Source of the DNA: Timaviella obliquedivisa GSE-PSE-MK23-08B
Lineage (GTDB): Bacteria > Cyanobacteriota > Cyanobacteriia > Elainellales > Elainellaceae
Direction of reading: 5' to 3'
DNA length: 64,000 nucleotides
NCBI GenBank assembly: GCA_019358855.1
Contig: JAHHII010000013.1
Span: 1-64,000 of the forward strand
The stretch's first letter is position 1, and every line of letters starts with the position of its first letter. Shown here in pieces: positions 44,382-55,269 of this stretch. The translations under genes and the position numbers were made by a program. Under the pieces are notes generated by a model that made no database searches, had not been told where the DNA came from, and saw only the letters and a program-made list of their open reading frames with translations.

Positions 44382-45182
44382 TTGTCGGCAAAACTCGGAA
44401 TTATTGGTGGCGGGGTAATGGGGGAAGCTCTCTTATCCCGCCTTATTGATCAAAATCTTTATTTACCCGATCGCATCTATGTCAGTGAGCCTCAAGCCCC
44501 ACGGCAAGATTTTTTGGCGACAAAATATCAGGTTAATGTGACTGCTGATAATCAAACAGTAGTAGCGTTTGCAGACGTGTTGCTATTGGCAATTAAGCCC
44601 CAGGTTTTTGATTTAGTTGTAGCACCTCTGGAATTGGGGCGATCGGAGCAACTTGTCGTTTCAATTTTGGCAGGTGTGCCCCTTCATCGATTAGAGGCTG
44701 CATTTCCGGGACAACCCATTGTGCGGGCAATGCCCAACACGCCTGCAATAGTTGGAGCCGGGATGACTGCGATCGCATCGGGCAGTCATACCCAACCCCA
44801 GCATTTGCACCTGGCTCGACAGCTTTTTGAAGCCGTGGGCGAGGTTGTGGAAGTAGCTGAGCCTTTAATTGATGCAGTTACAGGGCTTTCTGGGTCTGGC
44901 CCTGGCTATGTGGCAGTGATGATTGAGGCACTCATTGATGGTGGCGTTGCCGTGGGTTTACCCAGAGCGATCGCGACTCAGCTTGCCATTCAAACCGTTC
45001 TTGGCACGGCTGAATTACTACAGACTACAGGCATCCATCCGGCAGAGTTAAAAGATCGGGTGACCAGTCCGGGCGGCACCACGATCGCGGGCATTGCTCA
45101 TTTAGAAAGGGTCGGTTTTCGATCAGCGTTGATTGGGGCAGTTCGAGCGGCTTACGAGCGATCGCAGGAGTTGGGCGGCTAG
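44382..45182 (+). CDS. proC: Pyrroline-5-carboxylate reductase
   Basis: ProC performs the last step of proline synthesis (P5C to proline with NAD(P)H). The 266-residue product has KLGIIGGGVMGEALLSRLI (Rossmann loop), LLAIKPQVF, VRAMPNTPAIVGAGMTAIAS, LSGSGPGYVAVMIEALIDGG and KDRVTSPGGTTIAGIAHLER. The TTG at 44382 is chosen because AGGAGA lies 6 bases upstream and gives MSAKLGII, as in homologues; an ATG at 44343 would add 13 unconserved residues. Confidence 0.95.
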   Translation: MSAKLGIIGGGVMGEALLSRLIDQNLYLPDRIYVSEPQAPRQDFLATKYQVNVTADNQTVVAFADVLLLAIKPQVFDLVVAPLELGRSEQLVVSILAGVPLHRLEAAFPGQPIVRAMPNTPAIVGAGMTAIASGSHTQPQHLHLARQLFEAVGEVVEVAEPLIDAVTGLSGSGPGYVAVMIEALIDGGVAVGLPRAIATQLAIQTVLGTAELLQTTGIHPAELKDRVTSPGGTTIAGIAHLERVGFRSALIGAVRAAYERSQELGG

Positions 45183-45275
45183 AAACGGCGGCTCGTCTGC
45201 CTGTAGAGAAGGTCATGTAGGGAAGGTCGAATAGACGATATCGTAAGAGAAAGATTCCAGCCCCTTAAAAATGCC

Positions 45276-46700
45276 ATGGCGACCGATCACTTTCCCAACT
45301 CCACCCCATCCATTCCCGCATCGCTCCCTCATCTTAAAATCTTCACCATGTTCCGCCTGGGGTTATTCCAAGCTGGATTAGGGATTATGTCGCTCCTGAC
45401 CTTAGGCGTACTTAACCGGGTCATGATTAAGGAATTGGCAATTCCAGCCACGATCGTAGCCGGGGCGATCGCCATGCACCAAATTGTTGCGCCTGCCAGA
45501 GTTTGGTTTGGGCAAATGTCAGATGCCAAGCCGATTTTGGGTTATCACCGCACAGGCTACGTTTGGATAGGTTCAGCCTTATTTACGATCGTCTCTTTCC
45601 TGGCAGTTCAAGTGGTTTGGCAGCTAGGCAACAGCGTTGAAACCTACGGCTGGACAGCCCCAACCTATGGTTGGATAGGACTTTTAGCCTTTGTATTTGC
45701 GCTGTACGGCATTGCACTCAGTTCTAGTTCCACGCCGTTCGCAGCCTTGTTAGTCGATATTTCCGACGAAGATAATCGTCCCAAGCTGGTTGGGATTGTG
45801 TGGTCAATGTTAATGGTCGGCATTATTGTCGGTGCCATCATTACTGGAGGCTTGTTAAAAGCGATCGATTTAGACACGCCTCTAGACGTGGTGCAGGCAT
45901 CCATCAATCGGATTTTTACGATTATTCCTGCCGTAGTTTTTGGTTTAACTCTCATTGCCACTTTTGGGATTGAAAAAAAATATTCTCGATATCAAACTCG
46001 TTCTGCTTTAGTCGATCGCGAAGATCAAATAACTTTGGGTCGTGCCCTTAAGGTCTTAACTGCCAGCCGTCAGACCGGGTTATTCTTCGTCTTTTTGTTA
46101 GTTATGACCATTTGCTTATTTTTTCAAGAGCCAATCTTAGAACCTTATGGGGGTGAGGTTTTTGGCATGACGATCGCTGAAACCACTAAACTCAATGCTT
46201 TCTGGGGCAGCGGTACGCTGATTGGCTTAAGCTTTACCGGGTTCTTAATTGTGCCTCGCTTAGGCAAAAAAAACACGACAAAGCTAGGCTGTTTTCTAGT
46301 TGCCGCGTCGTTTATTTTAATTATTTTGGCAGGCTTAACCCGCACTCCTGCAATGCTTAGAACGGCGGTTCTAGTCTTGGGCTTTGCCTCTGGCATTACC
46401 ACGACTGGAGCATTGAGCCTCATGCTAGATTTAACCGCTGCTGAAACTGCCGGAACCTTTATCGGCGCGTGGGGTTTGTCGCAAGCCTTAGCCCGAGCTA
46501 CCGCTACCGTTGCAGGCGGAGCACTGTTAGACCTGGGACGGAGCTTTTTGAGTACCCCAATTCTGGCTTATGGACTAGTGTTTGCAATGCCTATTTTTGG
46601 GATGATGCTGGCCGTTAGATTGTTGAGCCGCGTCAATGTTCAAGAGTTTCAGATCGAGGCAAAGGCAGCGATCGCCAAAGTCATGGAGCAAGAGTTATGA
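45276..46700 (+). CDS. PucC/BCD-family MFS transporter, chlorophyll-associated
   Basis: The 474-residue product has about 12 spans and the sequence style of the BCD (bacteriochlorophyll delivery) family: FRLGLFQAGLGIMSLLTLGV, ELAIPATIVAGAIAMHQIVA, PARVWFGQMSDAKPILGYHR, GYVWIGSALFTI. In phototrophs such proteins are linked to assembly of light-harvesting complexes or to pigment handling; the exact role in cyanobacteria is not settled. Collinear with proC and the phosphatase-like gene behind it. Confidence 0.85.
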   Translation: MATDHFPNSTPSIPASLPHLKIFTMFRLGLFQAGLGIMSLLTLGVLNRVMIKELAIPATIVAGAIAMHQIVAPARVWFGQMSDAKPILGYHRTGYVWIGSALFTIVSFLAVQVVWQLGNSVETYGWTAPTYGWIGLLAFVFALYGIALSSSSTPFAALLVDISDEDNRPKLVGIVWSMLMVGIIVGAIITGGLLKAIDLDTPLDVVQASINRIFTIIPAVVFGLTLIATFGIEKKYSRYQTRSALVDREDQITLGRALKVLTASRQTGLFFVFLLVMTICLFFQEPILEPYGGEVFGMTIAETTKLNAFWGSGTLIGLSFTGFLIVPRLGKKNTTKLGCFLVAASFILIILAGLTRTPAMLRTAVLVLGFASGITTTGALSLMLDLTAAETAGTFIGAWGLSQALARATATVAGGALLDLGRSFLSTPILAYGLVFAMPIFGMMLAVRLLSRVNVQEFQIEAKAAIAKVMEQEL

Positions 46701-46718
46701 GTAAGAGCCATAAAAAAC

Positions 46719-47555
46719 ATGACCGACTTTTGGATATCCATCCTTAATTTCTGCGAAACCGCCGTTCTGCCTATTGGAACACATCTGATGCAAGAGTTTG
46801 GGCAAGTATCTGCTGTCGAGAAACCAGATGGTAGCCTCGTTACCCGCTCTGACCAATGGACGGATGCAGAATTGAGAGCCGCGATCGCCCAAGCATTTCC
46901 CACCCACGGAGTGCTGAGCGAAGAAGCCGAACACCAATTCCCAGCACAAGACTGGTGTTGGGTCATTGACCCGATTGATGGCACCACTAACTTTACCCGA
47001 GGCGTACCGCTCTGGGGCATTTCCTTAGGGTTGCTGTATCAGGGCACCCCCGTCTTTGGCTATGTCCACCTTCCTCCCATCCATCAATCGTTCCACGGAT
47101 TTTGGCTAGGCGATTCGGGGTTAGAAGGAACTAACGGAGCATTCCTCAACGGTCGCCCGATTCATACTCGCCCTGATGATCCATCAGGCAACCAGCTTTT
47201 CAATATCTGCGCCCGCAGCATCAAAGTTTTGCAACATCCATTCCCCTGCAAAATTCGGATGCTGGGTGTAGCAAGCTACAATCTATTGACTGTTGCTGCC
47301 GGAGTCACGTTAGGCGGCGTTGAAGCCACACCCAAAATTTGGGACATTGCCGCAGTTTGGGCGATCGTTCAGGCAGCAGGCGGGGCTTGGGTGCCGCTTC
47401 AGCCAAAGCCAATTTTTCCGCTTCAGGTGGGGCAAAATTATGGCGATCGCCCCTATCCCACGCTCGTCGTCAGTCGGGCTGAACTAATTCCTAAATTTCG
47501 CCCTCTCGTTGAATTTTTGGGTACATCCTATGGAGCAACTCCTGAAAAGTCTTAG
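46719..47555 (+). CDS. Inositol-monophosphatase family protein
   Basis: The 278-residue product carries AVEKPDGSLVTRSDQWTDAE, SEEAEH, DPIDGTTNFTRGVPLWGISL (metal-binding D-P-I-D-G-T) and a WDIAAVWAIVQAAGG segment. It is likely a Mg-dependent phosphatase of inositol-phosphate, histidinol-phosphate or related sugar phosphates; the substrate cannot be chosen from sequence. It overlaps the DUF4168 gene start by 26 bases, so the two are translated from one message. Confidence 0.85.
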   Translation: MTDFWISILNFCETAVLPIGTHLMQEFGQVSAVEKPDGSLVTRSDQWTDAELRAAIAQAFPTHGVLSEEAEHQFPAQDWCWVIDPIDGTTNFTRGVPLWGISLGLLYQGTPVFGYVHLPPIHQSFHGFWLGDSGLEGTNGAFLNGRPIHTRPDDPSGNQLFNICARSIKVLQHPFPCKIRMLGVASYNLLTVAAGVTLGGVEATPKIWDIAAVWAIVQAAGGAWVPLQPKPIFPLQVGQNYGDRPYPTLVVSRAELIPKFRPLVEFLGTSYGATPEKS

Positions 47556-47946
47556 AAAATTACTCCTGTCTCTGCTAATCTCCTTTCTTTTTCTATGGCT
47601 GAGTCCAGTAAGCTGGGCAGATTCTACCGAACCCCCAGCCGCCATCATTGAGCAGTCTGCCCCGTCAGGCGTTAATGCCAACGCTATCTCATCTGAAAAA
47701 ATTAGCCAATTTGTGCAAGCCTATTTGCAAGTCGTTGCACTGATTGATCAGCGCGAAGGCGAACTTCAAGGAGCCGAAACTGAATCTGATTCGTTACGCA
47801 TTAAGCAGGAAATTGAAGCCGGAGCCATGAGCTTAATTGAAACGGAAGGCTTAACCCTTCAAGAATATTTACAGCTTCTCACGCTGGCTAACGTTGATCC
47901 AGAGTTTAGCGATCGCATCGTCGCCCAGTTGCAAACCATAGACTGA
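47530..47946 (+). CDS. DUF4168-type exported protein
   Basis: The 138-residue product has a signal peptide (MEQLLKSLRKLLLSLLISFL, cleavage after S-W-A) and the helical DUF4168 pattern: ISSEKISQFVQAYLQVVALI, DQREGELQGAETESDSLRIK, GLTLQEYLQLLTLANVDPEF. It is probably periplasmic; function unknown. Start at ATG 47530, inside the previous gene; an in-frame start at 47509 is less likely. Confidence 0.8.
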   Translation: MEQLLKSLRKLLLSLLISFLFLWLSPVSWADSTEPPAAIIEQSAPSGVNANAISSEKISQFVQAYLQVVALIDQREGELQGAETESDSLRIKQEIEAGAMSLIETEGLTLQEYLQLLTLANVDPEFSDRIVAQLQTID

Positions 47947-48015
47947 ATCATGAACTAACCTAGAAGACGTTTCGGCTGTCCGCTCACTTAGGCTGTCTGC
48001 CAACCCAGAACAACC

Positions 48016-48993
48016 ATGATCCACAATCCCCGTGTCATTTGTATTGGTGAAATCCTCTGGGATTGTCTAGCAGATCAACCTGCCAATTCAGTCGATGCAG
48101 TTACTTCTTGGACAAAGTATCCGGGTGGCGCACCTGCTAATGTTGCCTGCGGGTTAGCTAAACTGGGCGTGCCAACCGCCTTTATTGGCTGTATTGGTGG
48201 CGACGATTGGGGTGAAAAATTGGTCGAGCAATTACGATCGCTCTCCATCAACACGGCTGGCATTCAACGTTACCTTAAAGCTACAACACGCCAAGTGCAG
48301 GTTTTACGGACAGAAACGGGCGATCGCCAATTTGCAGGCTTCATGGGTAACTCTAACTTTGCCGATACTCACCTTCAAGCCCAATTCCTACCCGTTAAGT
48401 TGTTTGAATCGGCTGAATTCTTAGTCATTGGCTCCCTTGGGTTTGCCTACCCGGAAACTCGACAAGCCATTCAAGCGTCATTAAATCTTGCCGATCGCCA
48501 TTCTCTCAAAGTTCTTATGGATGTAAACTGGCGACCCATGTTTTGGGCTGACCCAGATGCCGCCAAGCCTATGATTCAATCCGTTTTGCCCCAAATCGAT
48601 TTTCTCAAGCTCTCTGTTGAAGAAGCAGAGTGGCTATTTGGCACCACTCATCCAAGGGCGATCGCCTCTCTGAGCGATCTCGAAGGCGTTCTGGTTACTC
48701 ACGGTGCTGAAGGTTGTACCTATTCCCTCAGTGAGAACGAGGGCAAATTGCCAGGTTTCGCTGTTGAGGTAGAAGACACGACTGGAGCCGGAGATGGCTT
48801 TGTAGCAGGATTTTTGGCTCAGTTATGCCACTACGGTGCGCCTGCCTTGCGTAATCCTGCGATCGCCTGTCAAGTGGTCAACTATGCCAATGCCGTGGGC
48901 GCAATAGTGACGACCAATGCAGGCGCGATCGCCCCACAACCCACTGATAAGGAGGTCGAAGCCTTCCTCTACCTCAATCAAATTCGAGAATAA
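48016..48993 (+). CDS. Fructokinase-type PfkB sugar kinase
   Basis: The 325-residue product has VICIGEILWDCLADQP, YPGGAPANVACGLAKLGVPT (substrate G-G-A-P-A-N), FIGCIGGDDWGEKL and DTTGAGDGFVAGFLAQL with the catalytic Asp. It is close in style to fructokinases that feed sucrose-derived fructose into glycolysis. Single gene ahead of the exported FAD oxidoreductase, 28 bases apart; a functional link is not evident. Confidence 0.88.
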   Translation: MIHNPRVICIGEILWDCLADQPANSVDAVTSWTKYPGGAPANVACGLAKLGVPTAFIGCIGGDDWGEKLVEQLRSLSINTAGIQRYLKATTRQVQVLRTETGDRQFAGFMGNSNFADTHLQAQFLPVKLFESAEFLVIGSLGFAYPETRQAIQASLNLADRHSLKVLMDVNWRPMFWADPDAAKPMIQSVLPQIDFLKLSVEEAEWLFGTTHPRAIASLSDLEGVLVTHGAEGCTYSLSENEGKLPGFAVEVEDTTGAGDGFVAGFLAQLCHYGAPALRNPAIACQVVNYANAVGAIVTTNAGAIAPQPTDKEVEAFLYLNQIRE

Positions 48994-49021
48994 TCTTTGA
49001 TTAACCTATTCTGAGTAACCC

Positions 49022-51037
49022 ATGTTGACCCGGTCTCTCTTTGCCAGTCTATGCATCTCGCCATTGCTAGTTTGGGCGAGCCCAACCCTCGCGGCTCCGC
49101 CCAAGATTAACCAAACCGTAGAATGTGAAGTTCTGATTGTAGGAGGTGGTTTAGCCGGAACTGCGACCGCCTACGAAAGTTTATTGAGAGGCAGAACGGT
49201 TTGCATGACCGAAATTACCGATTGGGTTGGAGGACAAATCTCTTCTCAGGGCACCTCGGCGCTAGATGAACGCACCACTCAACGACAAAAGCAATTCTTT
49301 CCTAAAGGATATTTAGAATTTAGCGATCGCATTCAAGAGTTTTACAACAGACCTAACCCTGGTGATTGTTGGGTTAGCTCCTTTTGCTTCCTGCCTAGAG
49401 ACGGGCATACCATTCTCTTAGAAATGCTGGAAGATGCAGCAAAGCAAGGAAAGGGCACTTTGCATTGGTACCCTGCAACCGTGATCAAAGATCTTACTGA
49501 AGCAGCGGGACAAATTGAGAAGGCGATCGCCATTCAGCACCAGCCCGCTCCCGGTGCGCCGCCCCTCAACACCGAACCCCTTTCCCAAACCCTCGAAGAT
49601 GCTTACCAATACGAAAATTCTTCCCGCTTCACCAAACAAGTCATCCAGTTCCTCCCCAAACAAGCTGCTGTAAATAGAGCAGGTAAAACCCAGTGGTATG
49701 TTGTGGATGCCACCGAAACGGGCGAACTCCTTGCCCTTGCCAACGTTCCTTACCGCGTTGGCATTGATCCCCGCTCCTACCTCGAACCTTCCTCCGCCAG
49801 CGAAACCCCTATGCCCTACTGTACCCAGGGCTACACCTACACCTTCGCCATGGAGCAAACGGCAGAACCTCAGCCGCAAACCGCACCTAGCTTCTATTTC
49901 CAATACGAGCCTTACTATAGTTACGAAAAACCTATCTTCGCCAACGTCGATTTGCTCTTCACCTACCGCCGGATTTGGCGACCCAAAGGGCAAACAACTA
50001 TTGATACAGGATTCGGCAACATTAGTTTTATTGCTCCCCAACCCGGCGATATTTCCATGCAGAACTGGACTTGGGGCAACGACTATCGCCCTGGCACCGC
50101 CACCGATAACCTTATTCTGACTCCTGAGCAACTTCAGGAAACAGGGCAGCTTGCCCCTGGTCAATGGAGGGGCGGCTTACGAGTTGAAAGTTTACGACGC
50201 GCAGAAGAATCATCATTGGGTTTCTACTATTGGTTAGTGGCAGGCACTACCGACTCTCAACTGGGTGCAGGCATCAAACAACCCAGTCCGAATCATCGCC
50301 TTAACGCTGGGTTAGACTCTCCGATGGGCACCATGCATGGATTGTCTAAATATCCCTACATGCGTGAAGTGCGGCGGCTTATTGGTCGTCCGAGTCCGGG
50401 TTATGAGAACGGCTTCACCATTTCAGAGGTCGATGTCACCCGCAACAACTTTACCGACGACTATTACCGTTACGGTCTGAGCGATCGCGCCTACCGTGCC
50501 CTCGGCATTGGCTTAAGTGGACTAGAAGCCATTCAACGGATCCGTAGCAATGATCTCCCTGATCCGGTGCGCCTCCGTACCCGCTCCCGCATCTATCCTG
50601 ACTCAGTAGGCATCGGTCACTACCCCATCGACTTCCACCCTTGTATGCAGTCCTATCCCGCCGAGGCTCCTGGCAACATTGAATATCCGGGTATTCGTCA
50701 AGGACAAGGGACAACCTATCCCTTCCAGGTGCCTCTGCGTGCCATGATTCCCCAACGCATCAATAACCTTATTGTGGCAGGTAAAAGTATTGCCACCAGC
50801 CAAATTGCTGCCGCTGCCTACCGCGTCCAATCTTTTGAGTGGTCGTCTGGCGCTGCCGCTGGAACCCTTGTAGACTTTGCCCTCGATACTGGCTCTGCTC
50901 CCTACGAATGGGTGGATGACCTGCCTCGCAAAGAACCCTTACTTGAGCAGTTTCAACAACGCCTCAACAACGCCGGAAACCCAACAGCTTTTCCCGAAAC
51001 ATCAATCTTTAATGAAGATTGGCAGGATTGGAATTAA
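49022..51037 (+). CDS. Exported FAD-dependent oxidoreductase (paralogue 3, larger)
   Basis: The 671-residue product has a signal peptide (MLTRSLFASLCISPLLVWAS, then PTLAAPPKI) and a classical dinucleotide fold VECEVLIVGGGLAGTATAYE with intact G-x-G-x-x-G. Then come DWVGGQISSQGTSALDERTT, VVDATETGELLALANVPYRV and the C-terminal NNLIVAGKSIATSQIAAAAY (FAD-ring contact region). It belongs to the same broad FAD_oxidored family as the two mod-flanking genes, but is larger and exported. Substrate unknown. A hairpin follows the stop. Confidence 0.82.
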   Translation: MLTRSLFASLCISPLLVWASPTLAAPPKINQTVECEVLIVGGGLAGTATAYESLLRGRTVCMTEITDWVGGQISSQGTSALDERTTQRQKQFFPKGYLEFSDRIQEFYNRPNPGDCWVSSFCFLPRDGHTILLEMLEDAAKQGKGTLHWYPATVIKDLTEAAGQIEKAIAIQHQPAPGAPPLNTEPLSQTLEDAYQYENSSRFTKQVIQFLPKQAAVNRAGKTQWYVVDATETGELLALANVPYRVGIDPRSYLEPSSASETPMPYCTQGYTYTFAMEQTAEPQPQTAPSFYFQYEPYYSYEKPIFANVDLLFTYRRIWRPKGQTTIDTGFGNISFIAPQPGDISMQNWTWGNDYRPGTATDNLILTPEQLQETGQLAPGQWRGGLRVESLRRAEESSLGFYYWLVAGTTDSQLGAGIKQPSPNHRLNAGLDSPMGTMHGLSKYPYMREVRRLIGRPSPGYENGFTISEVDVTRNNFTDDYYRYGLSDRAYRALGIGLSGLEAIQRIRSNDLPDPVRLRTRSRIYPDSVGIGHYPIDFHPCMQSYPAEAPGNIEYPGIRQGQGTTYPFQVPLRAMIPQRINNLIVAGKSIATSQIAAAAYRVQSFEWSSGAAAGTLVDFALDTGSAPYEWVDDLPRKEPLLEQFQQRLNNAGNPTAFPETSIFNEDWQDWN

Positions 51038-51050
51038 AGACATATTGCAA

Positions 51051-51083
51051 AGCGGCTGATTCCAGTCACTTCCATCAGCCGCT
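51051..51083 (+). terminator. Hairpin after the exported FAD oxidoreductase
   Basis: AGCGGCTGAT (51051-51060) pairs with ATCAGCCGCT (51074-51083) across a 13-base loop. No T run follows, so strength is uncertain. Confidence 0.6.
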
Positions 51084-51722
51084 CTCACTTACAAAGAATA
51101 GCTAGAAAGTTTCTGACCTAATTAACCCCTGCTTAACATCCAATATTCTACAGATAGTTTCAAATTGAGTTAGGACAGGATTTGTATCAGTAATTTCATC
51201 CTATCTTTATCAATTTATAAAGCTATTAATTACAAATACTCTATAGCAGCTAAACTAACGCTTTTTAGATTAGTTAATTGCTTTTCACAGCCAGAAACGA
51301 ATCAAACATTCAAAGCGTTTTTGATTGTCCAAGTAAAGTCATGAGCAGAGTGCTGTGCGTTGCGTCAACAGTTGCTAAACCGTTTGCGGAAATTCATAGA
51401 ACTGATTAGGGTAAGTCATCTCAGAGCCAAACTCGGCTTAAGTCAAGGAGGCGATCGGAGCAACGTACGGGTAAAGAATTCTTCTCTGTCTTCATCCGTA
51501 TATTTACCTGACAAATTCACAAGAGTTCAATAAATGACTGAAAATTCAATTATTTTTAAGAGTTTTATACAGAGATCTTAGGTGAGGAGATAGGGTAAAA
51601 ACTTCTAAAGTTAGCGTTCTTAATTTCAGCCTTAAGTTAATCTAGTGTTCTTCTAAAAATCATCCTGATGAACTCACAAAAGCAACGTATTAGGGAGTAG
51701 AAGCACAATATGGAGCCTTACC
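51084..51722. promoter_or_regulatory. Long upstream region of patX-like gene
   Basis: About 640 AT-rich bases with no gene seen. It must contain the patX promoter; I could not fix -10 and -35 elements or a known HetR-binding site. GGAG at 51712-51715 lies 7 bases before the patX ATG. Confidence 0.5.
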
Positions 51723-51920
51723 ATGCTGACCTATACTTCGGCTGCTTTAGTGAGCTTGCTGTTCTCCTGGGGTTCAGTTTCTGTTGCAAAAACTGCCGAC
51801 CATACTGTGAAGTTACAAGCCGCAAACCCGTCTCAAGCCCTAGAATTGTCTTCAGCCCGATCGCCTCATTCTCTCTCTCATCGGGGCAGCGGAAGAATTT
51901 ACGATAGAGCTATTAGCTAA
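51723..51920 (+). CDS. patX: PatX-like secreted peptide precursor with a HRGSGR motif
   Basis: The 65-residue product has a signal peptide (MLTYTSAALVSLLFSWGSVS, cleavage likely after V-S-V-A), a short polar mature part, and near the C-terminus HRGSGR followed by IYDRAIS. The pentapeptide RGSGR is the active part of PatS, the diffusible inhibitor of HetR; PatX is a family of signal-peptide-bearing RGSGR proteins reported to co-occur with HetR in filamentous cyanobacteria. hetR lies 504 bases downstream on the same strand. GGAG at 51712-51715, seven bases before ATG 51723, fixes the start. An overlapping frame from 51710 ends at 51907 and has no RGSGR. Function as a HetR inhibitor is inferred. 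Confidence 0.83.
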   Translation: MLTYTSAALVSLLFSWGSVSVAKTADHTVKLQAANPSQALELSSARSPHSLSHRGSGRIYDRAIS

Positions 51921-53336
<1,416 letters not shown>

Positions 53337-53674
53337 AGGGATTTTTAAAGGGCGCTTAAAAGACATTGGAATACGCTTCAGAATTACTGAAATCATCCTA
53401 TGCAATCTTAGAAGTTCCGGCTTCGGTTGCAGTAGCTTCTAAATCACTGAAGTGACGAAATAACTACCGTATCTCCTTTCAAACCTCTTCTCAATTGTTT
53501 TTTACTGCTGATGACAACGCCAAAAGATTAAGTAAAAATTAATTGTTACTCGGTCTAGACGGCAACATTATCAAAGATTGAGTATTCTGGAATTACCGTT
53601 GAGTCTGCTGTAGACATATTGAATTACTGCCCAGAACTTTTGACTCCCTAACTCTTACTGCCAGGTTGATCTTT
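53337..53674. other. Gap between hetR and the ctp gene
   Basis: 338 AT-rich bases without a gene. No clear terminator after hetR was seen, so read-through toward the protease gene is possible. Confidence 0.4.
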
Positions 53675-54955
53675 ATGAATCAAGCCCATCGCTTTTCCCG
53701 CCTGATGCAAGCAGCGTTGTATGGTGGGGCGATCGCCACAACCACTGCAATTTCTCTGCTCACATCTCCTTCAAGCCCCGCTGCTCAACCCACTTTTCAA
53801 GATAGCCCGAAGGCAGTTTTGGATGAAGCATGGCAAATCATCAACAGAGAATACGTCGATACCACTTTCAACAAGGTCAACTGGTTAGCCTCTCGTCAAG
53901 TTCTTCTGAGCCAGGAATACTCCTCTACTCGTGAGGCTTACGCTGCCCTCAAAGAACAGATTCAGAAGCTGGACGATCCCTATACGCGTTTCATGGATCC
54001 TCAGCAGTATCAATCTTTGACCAATCAAACATCGGGCGAACTATCAGGCGTTGGGATTCGGCTACAGGTTGATGTCACGACCAAAGTTTTGACTGTTGTT
54101 GAACCCATTGAAAATTCTCCAGCAAGTGCCGCAGGAATTTTGGCAGGCGATCGCATTGTGGCGATTGATAGCAAGCCTACAGCAGGCATGACCGTTGAAG
54201 ATGCCTCTCAGCTTATTCAGGGCGAAGTAGGCAGTCCGGTTACTCTGCGAATTGAACGAGGCGCGACCCCTGCTAGGGACACGCTTCTGACTCGGGCGCG
54301 AATTGAGGTGCCTAATGTCATGTCGTCGGTGAAACAAGAGGGTAATGCTAAGATTGGCTACATTCGCCTCACCGAGTTCAGCAGCCATGCGCCCGAACAA
54401 ATGCAGCGAGCTATCAAGAAGCTGACCGAGCAACAAGTGCAAGGCTTTGTCCTAGATTTACGAAATAATCCAGGGGGTTTATTACAAGCTGCCGTTGAAA
54501 TTTCCCGGATGTGGATTGACAGTGGTTCTATCGTTAGGCAAGTGAATCGGGTGGGTGAGAGTACTGAAATGTCTGCCAACCAAACCTCTCTAACCAAGCT
54601 TCCGCTAACAGTTTTGGTCAATGGCAATTCTGCAAGCTCCAGTGAAATTTTGACAGGCGCTTTACTCGATAACCGCCGAGCGACGATTGTGGGGAGCCAA
54701 ACTTTTGGTAAGGCGTTGGTGCAATCGGTTCATGGGCTTAGCGATGGCTCTGGTCTAGCGGTTACAGTGGCACATTACTATACCCCTGCTGGGACAGACA
54801 TTAGTCAAAAAGGTATTACGCCCAATATTAGAATAGACCTGACCGAACAGCAGCAAATGGCTTTCTCAGTGAACCAGGCGCTAGTGGCAACTCAAGCTGA
54901 CCCGCAGTACAAGGAAGCCGTTAAGGCTTTGCAAACCTCTTTTGCCATGAGCTGA
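53675..54955 (+). CDS. C-terminal processing peptidase (S41 family, CtpA/CtpB type)
   Basis: The 426-residue product has a signal peptide (about 1-38), a helical region, a PDZ domain (about 120-200, GELSGVGIRLQVD and GILAGDRIVAIDSKPTAG) and the S41 catalytic domain with GFVLDLRNNPGGLL, NSASSSEILTGALL (Ser321) and QTFGKALVQ (Lys346, Gln350). The Ser-to-Lys spacing of 25 matches Prc. CtpA of cyanobacteria matures the D1 protein; other members process various C-termini in the periplasm. ATG 53675 is preceded by AGG; a TTG at 53666 is the alternative. Whether it processes PatX is unknown. Confidence 0.93.
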   Translation: MNQAHRFSRLMQAALYGGAIATTTAISLLTSPSSPAAQPTFQDSPKAVLDEAWQIINREYVDTTFNKVNWLASRQVLLSQEYSSTREAYAALKEQIQKLDDPYTRFMDPQQYQSLTNQTSGELSGVGIRLQVDVTTKVLTVVEPIENSPASAAGILAGDRIVAIDSKPTAGMTVEDASQLIQGEVGSPVTLRIERGATPARDTLLTRARIEVPNVMSSVKQEGNAKIGYIRLTEFSSHAPEQMQRAIKKLTEQQVQGFVLDLRNNPGGLLQAAVEISRMWIDSGSIVRQVNRVGESTEMSANQTSLTKLPLTVLVNGNSASSSEILTGALLDNRRATIVGSQTFGKALVQSVHGLSDGSGLAVTVAHYYTPAGTDISQKGITPNIRIDLTEQQQMAFSVNQALVATQADPQYKEAVKALQTSFAMS

Positions 54956-55204
54956 CCCCAAGGTTCAGCTAGTAGCTTGGTACAGGAGGTTGGGGGCGGC
55001 AGTCAACCTTCTAACTAACTTCTAACTAGTAGACTGCGGCGTAAGTACAGCCATCATTATCACGTTTAAGATGATAGGCAAGGAGTTTAAGCCTCTTGTT
55101 CGTTAGTAGGTGGTACGGCAGGGGCTACTAGCTACCTTTTAACTCATAGGTGTCTTGGGGTTAATATTTTCTTAAGTTTGCTGTTTAAGGAAAAAGGGAA
55201 TTAG

Positions 55205-55248
55205 GTAAGGTAGGAAAGGCGGCTCTAGAGCCGCCTTTCCTACCTTAC
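55205..55248. terminator. Perfect 44-base palindrome between the ctp gene and ndhD1
   Basis: The 22-base left arm (55205-55226: GTAAGGTAGGAAAGGCGGCT plus CT) is followed directly by its exact complement (55227-55248). With no spacer, the tip is AGAG/CTCT. A likely bidirectional terminator for two convergent genes. Confidence 0.8.
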
Positions 55249-55269
55249 GAGTTAAAAAGACTTCCTTTC

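Noticed and set aside
49418-50164. 248-residue - frame
   Set aside because: Antisense shadow inside the exported FAD oxidoreductase.
51710-51907. 65-residue frame overlapping patX
   Set aside because: Its start lies in the patX leader and it does not contain RGSGR; the frame from 51723 has the signal peptide, the motif and the GGAG site.
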